Assembly (NCBI GenBank): GCA_946997215.1 | Contig: CAMPUL010000003.1 | Span: 14,279 to 78,278 of the forward strand | Length of the DNA: 64,000 nucleotides | Reading direction: 5' to 3' | Source of the DNA: Gardnerella vaginalis | Lineage (GTDB): Bacteria > Actinomycetota > Actinomycetes > Actinomycetales > Bifidobacteriaceae | In this document: one piece after another, positions 18,222-25,524 of the stretch | Layout of the letters: the number at the start of each line of letters is the position of its first letter | Position numbering within the stretch: position 1 is the stretch's first letter | Notes under the pieces: model-generated | What the model was told of the DNA's origin: nothing | Database searches by the model: none | Seen by the model: only the letters and a program-made list of their open reading frames with translations | Made by a program: the position numbers and the translations under genes

Positions 18222-18235
18222 GTTAACACGTTAAC
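18222..18235. promoter_or_regulatory. Candidate operator at the NlpC/P60 start
   Basis: gttaacacgttaac: two GTTAAC half-sites around AC, a 14-bp near-perfect palindrome immediately upstream of the ATG, possibly bound by an envelope-stress or cell-cycle regulator such as an MtrA-like protein. The binding protein is inference. Confidence 0.4.
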
Positions 18236-18314
18236 AATACAAAGCGCCTAAAAAACGCATAATAAACCAACAAAAGTTGATAAATCTAATATTATGCAAG
18301 TAACTCTTAAAAGA

Positions 18315-19340
18315 TTAGTAGTGAATAAACTCAAAAGCGGAAGCATCTTTAGCACTAACAGCTCTTGAATAAGTTCTACCATGATATTCAGCGCTAGATT
18401 CAGATGTTTCTATAGAACCATCTTGATTAATCTTTTCTACGATTGCAACGTGGCCATAAGTGCGATTAACGCCAGCCTGACCGCGGCCAAACACCATTAT
18501 GTCTCCAACGTGACGAGGTGTGTTATCTACCCAGTAGCCAAGCTTGCGAGCAGTCCAGCCCCACATCCATCCGTCTCCCATATTGGATCCAACAGGAAGT
18601 CCAAGCTGATGCCTGCGAACATAAACCCACCAAGTGCATTGGCTAAATTCGTAGGCATTTCCTGAATCGCCAGAATCGTGATTTGGATTAAAACCAGATG
18701 GAACAATCTTTGCGTCTGAATCCAAGAAAACAGCAACATTCGGATTATTTGCTGCCGACTTAGACATTTCCGAAACCTTAAAATCGGAATTAGAACCCAA
18801 ATCCCACTTAGACTTATGAGAAGACTTAGTAGAAAATGCGCTTAAATCGGATTCAAGGCCAGCAACTGCGCTGCTAAAGTTCAAATATTTATTAGCGCGA
18901 TTAATGCTTTCTCGCATACTAGAACGAGATGCTGCTTGAGCAGAAGAATCGTCTACAAAACTCAACTTAGAAGAATAAGATTTAGAAGCCAAAGAATCCA
19001 TGCTATTAGGCTTGTTCAACGTCATAGAAGTTAAAGCAGCTCCGACTAACGCAAACAAAGAAGCAGAAACAATCATGCGATTCTTACGTTCTTTAGCAAC
19101 ACGTGCTAAACGAAGCTGGCGACGAGATAACGAAACAGCAAATTCTTGATTTACGTTCTCTAAATCTACGTTTTCTAGACTTACAACAGCACCATTATTT
19201 GCTAAAACGGCTGCACTATTATTGCTAGAAAATGCATGACGATTGCTAGAAGATGCATGAGAACCGCGCACAGAGGTAAAAAGCATAAAAGGCGAATTAA
19301 ACCGCCCCTTCGCTTTAGCGCCATGCTCAGCATGCTTCAT
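18315..19340 (-). CDS. CHAP-domain cell-wall amidase/endopeptidase
   Basis: A 341-residue envelope protein. The N-terminal 85 residues are cytoplasmic and Ser/Asn/Arg-rich, followed by a membrane segment (about 88-108, IVSASLFALVGAALTSMTL), a Ser-rich extracellular spacer, and a C-terminal CHAP domain (about 225-341). The catalytic Cys is in FSQCTWWVYVRRHQLG and the His in TYGHVAIVEKI. The N-in, C-out topology suggests a membrane-tethered peptidoglycan hydrolase. AGGAG precedes the start. It is the second wall hydrolase in a row with the NlpC/P60 gene. Confidence 0.9.
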   Translation of the reverse strand: MKHAEHGAKAKGRFNSPFMLFTSVRGSHASSSNRHAFSSNNSAAVLANNGAVVSLENVDLENVNQEFAVSLSRRQLRLARVAKERKNRMIVSASLFALVGAALTSMTLNKPNSMDSLASKSYSSKLSFVDDSSAQAASRSSMRESINRANKYLNFSSAVAGLESDLSAFSTKSSHKSKWDLGSNSDFKVSEMSKSAANNPNVAVFLDSDAKIVPSGFNPNHDSGDSGNAYEFSQCTWWVYVRRHQLGLPVGSNMGDGWMWGWTARKLGYWVDNTPRHVGDIMVFGRGQAGVNRTYGHVAIVEKINQDGSIETSESSAEYHGRTYSRAVSAKDASAFEFIHY

Positions 19341-19486
19341 AAAATCGCTCCTAAAATCTTCTAAATCGTATTCGCAAATTTACACTTACAAATCTAAAGG
19401 ATACAATGTGGTACGGATACGAAACACAATACGCAATGTATTACGCAATGTAATTCTTAAAATTGATATTGAACACGCAAAGATGT

Positions 19487-19753
19487 ATGGTTAATCATAT
19501 GAAGCTAGCACCGATTATTAATCCAGACGCGCGCAAAGAAGCGCCTAAGCCATTGCGAGTAGACTTGTGCAAAGCGTTTATGGCTGGAACGATTATTTGG
19601 CTAATAGCATCATTAATCACAGTTGTTCTTGCTATTTTACACTTTTTATTGTGGTTCTTTGCTGTAATTTGCCTTAGCGGATTCGTAATTGGAATTTTGC
19701 TTTTAATCTGGGAACACTTTGATCGCTGGGATTATAGAAGATTAGGAAAATAA
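19487..19753 (+). CDS. DUF2530 small membrane protein
   Basis: A protein of about 88 residues with a basic start (PDARKEAPKPLRVDLCKAF) and two membrane helices (FMAGTIIWLIASLITVVLAI and FAVICLSGFVIGILLLIW) ending in EHFDRWDYRRLGK. It matches the actinobacterial DUF2530 family; its function is unknown. The start is uncertain: ATG at 19487 or 19499, neither with a good ribosome-binding site. It is convergent with the sensor-kinase gene, as DUF2530 genes often lie near core regulatory genes. Confidence 0.75.
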   Translation: MVNHMKLAPIINPDARKEAPKPLRVDLCKAFMAGTIIWLIASLITVVLAILHFLLWFFAVICLSGFVIGILLLIWEHFDRWDYRRLGK

Positions 19754-19811
19754 GTTACTAATCAAGCTTTGCATAAGACTTTGCATAAGACTTTGCGCAC
19801 TACTTTGCGCA

Positions 19812-21260
19812 CTACTTTGCAAGCGGAATCGCAAAATTAACAGTAGTTCCCTGCCCAGGCCTACTCCACAATGTTATGCTACCGTGATGTGTAAGAGCCA
19901 CGTGCTTAGCAATAGCAAGACCTAATCCAACACCGTCTTTACTAAAGTCATTTTGATTACTCGATCTATAAAAACGTTCAAAAATACGCGGCTGATCTTT
20001 TAGTGGGATTCCAATTCCAGAATCAACAACGCGAATCACAGCAAATCGATTATCTTCTGACTTTAAAGCGCAAAGCGCAACAACACTATTTTTCTTAGAA
20101 TAGATAATAGCGTTTTCAACAAGTTTTCTAATCGCACTGCTTATTTGACTAGAATCCGCTAAAACGTTAAGTGAAGAATCTGCTTTAATAATTACGCGAA
20201 CATTTTGACTAGACGAAAGAGCAAAGACAAGATTTTTAACATCTTCCAACACTTTCAAAACGTTTACAACACTAGCTTTTGAAGCATCAATAGGACTTTG
20301 AGCTCGCATAAGAAGAAGCAAATCTTCTAACATATGTTCCAAGTGTTTAGACGATTTTTGAGCAGACGCAGCAATATCTTTAATACGACTTGCATTAACA
20401 TCTTTGCTTTGCAAAACATTAGTAAGGCTGGAAATCATGCGTGTTGAGCTAATAAGTTGATTAGAAACATTGCTTATAAAATCGTTTCGCGTTTGCTCAA
20501 AAAGATGCTCAGCACTGGAATCGTTTATAATAACAACGACTTTGCCTGTTCCAACACTTCCAACTGTAATATTAAGCCAATTAGGTCTAGAAATTGTAGA
20601 AGGATTAGACGCGGAATCGCTAGATTGTGTTAATGAAGAATCGAAAGCAGCCGAAGATTGCAAATACGAAGTTTTATCTACATTATCTACATTATCTACA
20701 TTATCTACATAAAAATCGTTATCTTCACTAATCGTTACATACTGTTTAGGAGTAAAAGTCACTAAATCAAAGCTTTCATAGCCTCCAGAAGATCGCACGT
20801 TATTTACAGATTGCAAAACGCGCGGCTGAACAATCGAATCGTCTAAAACAACACCAAGAGTGTAGCTTTGCGAACTCGCGCGCAAAACTTCGTTATTTTT
20901 ATCAACAACAATCGTAGCTCCTGGAAGCATAGCTAAAACAGCGCAAGCATCGTAGCTAATGTCTTCGGAACTATCGTCTACATCAAAGTCGGAATCAGAA
21001 TCGGAATCAGAATCGCCCAAAACTTTTTGCATTTTCTTAAAATTACGATGAAAAATTATGCGAAAAATGCGCTTAAAACCACGTCTAAAAGTCATAGAAA
21101 TACGACTAAAAGTAGAATCAAAAAACGGAACAAAAACATTGCGAAATGCTGATAGAACAAAGTCAAAAGCAAACATAACCACAACAATTGCAACGCAAAG
21201 TGCAATCAAAGCAAAAACAACAAACACCATTAAAGGCGAATATGGCGAATCTTGAAGCAT
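19812..21260 (-). CDS. SenX3-like sensor kinase lacking the phospho-acceptor histidine
   Basis: A 482-residue membrane protein: one or two N-terminal helices (8-32), an acidic Asp/Ser repeat, a PAS-like sensor part, a dimerisation helix, and a HATPase_c domain with intact N box (LVENAIIYS), DSGIGI, FERFYRS and GVGLGLAIAK. The H-box reads NDFISNVSNQLISS where kinases have SHELxTP: residue 267 is Asn (codon 20460-20462) and the Pro is also gone. It sits next to phoU and gpmA, as senX3 does in actinobacteria, but no regX3 is present. It may bind ATP without autophosphorylation, acting as a pseudokinase partner, or be decaying. Confidence 0.82.
   Translation of the reverse strand: MLQDSPYSPLMVFVVFALIALCVAIVVVMFAFDFVLSAFRNVFVPFFDSTFSRISMTFRRGFKRIFRIIFHRNFKKMQKVLGDSDSDSDSDFDVDDSSEDISYDACAVLAMLPGATIVVDKNNEVLRASSQSYTLGVVLDDSIVQPRVLQSVNNVRSSGGYESFDLVTFTPKQYVTISEDNDFYVDNVDNVDNVDKTSYLQSSAAFDSSLTQSSDSASNPSTISRPNWLNITVGSVGTGKVVVIINDSSAEHLFEQTRNDFISNVSNQLISSTRMISSLTNVLQSKDVNASRIKDIAASAQKSSKHLEHMLEDLLLLMRAQSPIDASKASVVNVLKVLEDVKNLVFALSSSQNVRVIIKADSSLNVLADSSQISSAIRKLVENAIIYSKKNSVVALCALKSEDNRFAVIRVVDSGIGIPLKDQPRIFERFYRSSNQNDFSKDGVGLGLAIAKHVALTHHGSITLWSRPGQGTTVNFAIPLAK
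20674..20709. repeat. 9-bp tandem repeat (4 copies) inside the sensor kinase
   Basis: Four perfect copies of ttatctaca, encoding repeated Asp-Asn-Val. Because the unit is three codons, copy-number changes keep the frame. A second in-frame repeat, two copies of ggaatcagaatc (20991-21014), encodes an Asp-Ser run. Confidence 0.9.
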
Positions 21261-21332
21261 ACTCTTAAAGAATACTCTAACGCGCTCACATTTAAGCGAC
21301 TAATACGTTTAACGCACGTGCGCACAGTAGTC

Positions 21333-21338
21333 TATACT
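21333..21338 (+). promoter_or_regulatory. Probable phoU -10 box
   Basis: TATACT, with a weak TTAACG 18 bp upstream, about 65 nt before the phoU start. A gcacgtgc palindrome lies between the two boxes. Confidence 0.5.
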
Positions 21339-21405
21339 TGATTAGGGCAATCTAAACAAACGCGAATATGCTCCAAACGCAATTGAACGCAAGAAAGGAC
21401 GCACC

Positions 21406-22086
21406 ATGCGAGTGATTTTCAACGAAGAGATGAAAGCAGTTGCATCAAACATTGAACGCATGGCAGAGCTTGTTGCAAAAGCCATGAACGATGCTGGAAA
21501 CGCTCTAGTAAACGCGGACTTAGAATCCGCGCAAACAGTTATAGATAACGATGCAAAGCTAGACGCACTAGAAGCAAACGTTATAGATCAGTGCTTAATA
21601 TTACTTGCACGTCAAAATCCAGTTGCAACGGATTTGCGAGAAGTAGTTGCAACTATGAGGCTTGCTGCAACTTTTGAGCGCATGGGAGATTTAACAAGTC
21701 ACGTTGCACAAATCGCAAGAAGAAATTGGCCTGATTGTGCAATACCAAGTCAAGCAAAAGAAACTGTTGAAAAAATGGTTGACTTTTTGCGCGCTCTTTC
21801 TACGCAACTAACAGACATGCTTTCAAATAGAGACGTTAATGTAGCAGATGCAATTATTCATGGCGACGATGTAATGGATAAGTTGCACGAACACATTTTT
21901 GCGCTTGTAGAAAGTGAAGACTGGAACGGCACTAGAAAACAGTTGATTGACTTAGTGCTTCTAAGCAGATTCATGGAGCGAATCGGCGACCACAGCGTTG
22001 CTGCTGCAAGACAAGTTGTATTTATTGTTTCGGGATTTGACCCAACTAAGAAGCCAGAACCCGATAAAGACACAGTTGTTGCATAA
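21406..22086 (+). CDS. phoU: PhoU phosphate-signalling protein
   Basis: A 226-residue helical protein with the two PhoU repeats, each carrying its metal-binding motif: TFERMGDLTSHVAQ (about 93-106) and FMERIGDHSVAAARQ (about 190-204). PhoU links Pst phosphate transport to the SenX3/PhoR kinase and suppresses the Pho response. AAGAAAGGA precedes the ATG. It is divergent from the sensor kinase that lacks its His; the Pst genes are not in the window. Confidence 0.96.
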   Translation: MRVIFNEEMKAVASNIERMAELVAKAMNDAGNALVNADLESAQTVIDNDAKLDALEANVIDQCLILLARQNPVATDLREVVATMRLAATFERMGDLTSHVAQIARRNWPDCAIPSQAKETVEKMVDFLRALSTQLTDMLSNRDVNVADAIIHGDDVMDKLHEHIFALVESEDWNGTRKQLIDLVLLSRFMERIGDHSVAAARQVVFIVSGFDPTKKPEPDKDTVVA

Positions 22087-22132
22087 AATACGATTTTGAA
22101 TAAAAACTTAAAACAAAAATAACTTGTAAAAC

Positions 22133-22173
22133 AAAAGTAGGCTTGCAATTAATTTTGCAAACCTACTTTTTAT
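22133..22173. terminator. Bidirectional terminator phoU/gpmA
   Basis: Stem aaaagtaggcttgcaa/ttgcaaacctactttt (15 of 16 pairs) with a short loop, followed by T-rich sequence in both directions, between convergent phoU and gpmA. Confidence 0.92.
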
Positions 22174-22216
22174 TTAAGTTAATTAAGATAATTAAGCTAA
22201 CTTAAGCTAGTCAAAC

Positions 22217-22957
22217 TCACTTCTGACCCTGAGCAGCCACGGCAGCAGCACCAGCAGCAGCAGCTTCTGGATCCAAATACTCACCGCGAGGCTTGATTGG
22301 CTTAAAGTTTTCGTCCAACTCGTAAAGAAGAGGAATAGCTGTTGGAATATTCACCTTGGAAATCTCTTCTTCGCTCAAGTTGTCGAGCATCTTAACGATT
22401 GCGCGCAAGCTGTTGCCGTGAGCTGCAATCATTACAGTCTTGCCAGACTTAAGCTCTGGAATAATATCCGACTCCCAATAAGGAGTTACGCGGGTCACAA
22501 CGTTTGCCAAAGCTTCAGTTTCTGGAACTGGATCGCCTGCGTAACGAGGATCGTTAGTCTGAGAATACTCATCGTTTGGATCAATCTCAGGAGGTGGAGT
22601 TGCGTAAGAACGACGCCAAATCATGAACTTCTCATCGCCATATTCCTGACGAATCTCAGACTTGTTCTTACCTTGCAAAGCACCGTAGTGACGCTCGTTC
22701 AAACGCCAGCTGCGACGAACTGGAATCCACAAGCGGTCGGCTGCATCAAGCGCGTAATTCGCGGTGTTGATAGCACGACGAAGCAAAGAAGTGAACACGA
22801 TGTCTGGAAGAACGTTCTTCTCTTTAAGAAGCTCGCCACCATGCTTAGCTTCCTCAACACCCTGCTCAGTCAGCGGTACATCAACCCAACCAGTGAACTG
22901 ATTGGTCTTATTCCATGCGCTCTGACCATGTCGGAGCAATACTAATTTATATGTCAT
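22217..22957 (-). CDS. gpmA: 2,3-bisphosphoglycerate-dependent phosphoglycerate mutase
   Basis: A 246-residue glycolytic enzyme interconverting 3- and 2-phosphoglycerate. It has the catalytic [11 protein letters not shown] at residues 6-16, [28 protein letters not shown], and the second catalytic His in [13 protein letters not shown]. The C-terminus carries an Ala/Gly-rich tail ([17 protein letters not shown]). AGGTAAC precedes the start. It is next to phoU and the senX3-like gene, a conserved actinobacterial arrangement. Confidence 0.97.
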   Translation of the reverse strand: MTYKLVLLRHGQSAWNKTNQFTGWVDVPLTEQGVEEAKHGGELLKEKNVLPDIVFTSLLRRAINTANYALDAADRLWIPVRRSWRLNERHYGALQGKNKSEIRQEYGDEKFMIWRRSYATPPPEIDPNDEYSQTNDPRYAGDPVPETEALANVVTRVTPYWESDIIPELKSGKTVMIAAHGNSLRAIVKMLDNLSEEEISKVNIPTAIPLLYELDENFKPIKPRGEYLDPEAAAAGAAAVAAQGQK

Positions 22958-23112
22958 AGTTACCTAGTCTATTCGTTTCGTACGACTACTTACAAAAAGT
23001 AAACAAACACAAAAAATTTAATCAAAAAGTCGCCGAACACTAAAAACAGCATTCAACGACTTTTAAGATTAATTCAACTGATTATAACTGATACAACTAG
23101 CGATAATCACAA

Positions 23113-24789
23113 CTAGCGAAGTGGCTTGACAAGTGGGAACGTAATCGTCTCGCGAATGGTTGCGCCCGTAAGTGCGATTAGCAAGCGGTCAATACCCATT
23201 CCCATGCCACCAGCAGGAGGCATACCAACGCCGAGAGCCTCAATGAAGTCCTCGTCAATATCCATTGCCTCAACGTCTCCAGCCAAAGCATCCTTAGCTT
23301 GAGCAACAAAGCGCTCGCGCTGCACAACAGGATCGTTAAGCTCGGAGTAGCCAGTTGCAAGCTCAAAGCCGCGCACGTACAAATCCCACTTTTCAACCAT
23401 TCCTGGCTTTGTGCGGTGACCCTTAACAAGTGGGCTGGTTTCCACTGGGAAGTCGCGAACAAACGTTGGCTCGTAAAGCTTATCTTCGTAGAAGTGCTCC
23501 CACAAGTGCTCAACCAACTTGCCATGATTTTCCACTTCGTCGCGCTCAACGCCAAGCTTGTCTGCGATTGCGCCCAAATGCTCAACAGAAGTTTCTGGCG
23601 TAATCTCCTCACCCAAAGCCTCAGAAAGCGAGCCGTACATGGTAATTTGCTTCCATTCGCCGCCAAAATCGTACTCTTCGCCATTAAGCAAAGTCACCTT
23701 AGTGGAGCCGAATGCGTCTACAGCAGCCTTTTGAATCAGCTCTTTAGTAAGAGCGCCAATCGTATCGTAAGTGCCGTAAGCCTGGTACGCCTCGAGCATT
23801 GTAAACTCTGGAGCGTGAGTTGCATCCACGCCTTCGTTTCTAAAATCACGGTTGATTTCAAACACGCGGTCAATACCACCAACCAAGCAGCGCTTCAAGA
23901 AAAGCTCTGGAGCAATACGCAAGTAGAGATCAATGTCGAAAGCGTTCATATGAGTTGTAAACGGACGAGCAGCAGCACCGCCGTGAACCGTTTGCAACAT
24001 TGGAGTTTCGACTTCCAAAAAGTCGTGGCTGTCGAAAGTGCGGCGAAGAGAAGCAACAGCATGCGAACGCCTGCGAACCATATCTCGAATCTTCTCGTCT
24101 GCAATCATGCCAATATATGGCTTGCGAGTACGAGTATCGTCACTTAATTCCTTATGCAAAGCTGGAAGCGGCTGCAAAGCCTTAGCAGCAATCGCCCACT
24201 CTGTTGCAAACACGGAAAGCTCACCCGTCTTGGAAGAAATAACGCGACCGCGAACGTACAAATGGTCTCCCAAATCAACCATCTGCTTGAAGCTTTTAAT
24301 GGATTCTTCGCCGATTTCCTTCTTGGAAACCATAGCCTGAATCGTAGTGCCGTCACCAGCAGAAAGCTTAACGAAGCACAAGCCGCCAGCATTACGCAAG
24401 AAAAGCACGCGGCCAGCAATGCCAACCTCTGTATCGGTTTCTTCGCCAGCTTGAAGCTTGCCATCAAAATCGGCGCGAACTTTTTCGATTGTATCCGTAA
24501 CGTTAAGATGCACTGGGTATGGTTGCACGCCTTCCTTAAGCATCATCGCGCGCTTTGCAACGCGCATTTGCACCTGCTCTGGGTGCGCAAGGGGACCAAA
24601 CTCTTTATTGCTTGGGTCAATTGCTTCGTCCAGGCTTGCGCCCTCGTTTACACGCTTAGCAATAACCTCATCCTGCGCGAGCAGCATTTCGGCATGCTCA
24701 ACGGTGTCAATTTCGTTGACGTTGTCTGTTGATTCATTTTCTGCTGCATCGTTTTGCGCAGCGAGCATTGTAGTATTCGTGTCACTCAT
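23113..24789 (-). CDS. lysS: Lysyl-tRNA synthetase (class II)
   Basis: A 558-residue class II LysRS charging tRNA-Lys. After an acidic N-terminal extension of about 60 residues come the OB-fold anticodon-binding domain (VGIAGRVLFLRNAGG) and the catalytic core with motif 1 around FLEVETPMLQ, motif 2 FRNEGVDATHAPEFTMLEAYQAYG and motif 3 GMGMGIDRLLIALTG. Translation starts at an ATG in front of the 24.8-25.2 kb intergenic region. Confidence 0.97.
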   Translation of the reverse strand: MSDTNTTMLAAQNDAAENESTDNVNEIDTVEHAEMLLAQDEVIAKRVNEGASLDEAIDPSNKEFGPLAHPEQVQMRVAKRAMMLKEGVQPYPVHLNVTDTIEKVRADFDGKLQAGEETDTEVGIAGRVLFLRNAGGLCFVKLSAGDGTTIQAMVSKKEIGEESIKSFKQMVDLGDHLYVRGRVISSKTGELSVFATEWAIAAKALQPLPALHKELSDDTRTRKPYIGMIADEKIRDMVRRRSHAVASLRRTFDSHDFLEVETPMLQTVHGGAAARPFTTHMNAFDIDLYLRIAPELFLKRCLVGGIDRVFEINRDFRNEGVDATHAPEFTMLEAYQAYGTYDTIGALTKELIQKAAVDAFGSTKVTLLNGEEYDFGGEWKQITMYGSLSEALGEEITPETSVEHLGAIADKLGVERDEVENHGKLVEHLWEHFYEDKLYEPTFVRDFPVETSPLVKGHRTKPGMVEKWDLYVRGFELATGYSELNDPVVQRERFVAQAKDALAGDVEAMDIDEDFIEALGVGMPPAGGMGMGIDRLLIALTGATIRETITFPLVKPLR

Positions 24790-25249
24790 AGTCGCTAATT
24801 GTAGCTACTAGGTAATACAGATAAGTGCGCAACAAATACGTTTTATTGCGTTATTTAGTTGATTGTGCGAATCATTTTTACATCAAATACACATTTTTAT
24901 AGAAATATTTATATTTTTCTGTTTTCGGAAGAAAAATAGATTTACAGTAAAAATTTTTATTATTTTATTAAGATATACAAAATTATTTACGAAAAGAGAC
25001 ATGATTTTGCAAATATTGCAGATTGCATGCAAGCCATAAAAAGTGAAAGTAAATTTTTAATAAAATCTCAAAAAATTATTTAATAGCGACACACACAAAC
25101 GACACATACCAGCAACACACACCAGCGACACACAATGATATTTTGTAGCAAGTTCACGCTATTATAACCAAGTTGTTGTAGTGTTTCATGAGCGATTACA
25201 GCATGTAGTTGCATCATGTATTCGCAAGATGAATTCACACAATTAACAT
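24790..25249. other. 460-bp AT-rich intergenic region with a CACACR-rich repeat
   Basis: No convincing gene. It holds AT-rich sequence likely to include the lysS promoter and, at 25085-25136, an imperfect tandem array built from agcgacacacac- and accagcaacacac-like units. The tRNA-Pro promoter must lie at its right end. Confidence 0.5.
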
Positions 25250-25323
<74 letters not shown>

Positions 25324-25331
25324 CTTTTATG

Positions 25332-25376
25332 ATGTCTCAGCGGATATGTCCTCATATTCCGCTGAGATTTTTTATT
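25332..25376 (+). terminator. Terminator of tRNA-Pro
   Basis: Stem ctcagcgg/ccgctgag extended by atatg/catat with one bulged T, then a T-rich run (attttttatttt). It starts 9 nt after the tRNA. Confidence 0.85.
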
Positions 25377-25449
25377 TTCTATCACATGTCTCAGCGCATA
25401 TGTCCGCTTTCGCGTTAATTTCAAATGTTATGTCTCAGCAGACATGTCC
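25332..25449 (+). repeat. Three-copy 20-bp repeat downstream of tRNA-Pro
   Basis: Copies at 25332-25351, 25386-25405 and 25430-25449 share atgtctcagc(n)(n)a(n)atgtcc. Only the first forms the full terminator hairpin; the third keeps a degenerate partner (ccactgag) and the second has none. It looks like duplicated and decaying terminator or tRNA-flanking sequence. Confidence 0.75.
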
Positions 25450-25524
25450 ACATATTCCACTGAGGCATAACGATGACGACATTCGATTTTGATGCTTGCA
25501 AATAATGGTTTTGCAAAAACAAAC

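Noticed and set aside
23299..24147. Plus-strand frame of 282 codons opposite lysS
   Set aside because: Shadow of the strongly biased lysS sequence, with Cys/His/Ser-rich nonsense composition.
25085..25136. Possible CRISPR array
   Set aside because: Units are short, irregular and without spacers of constant length, and no cas genes are present.
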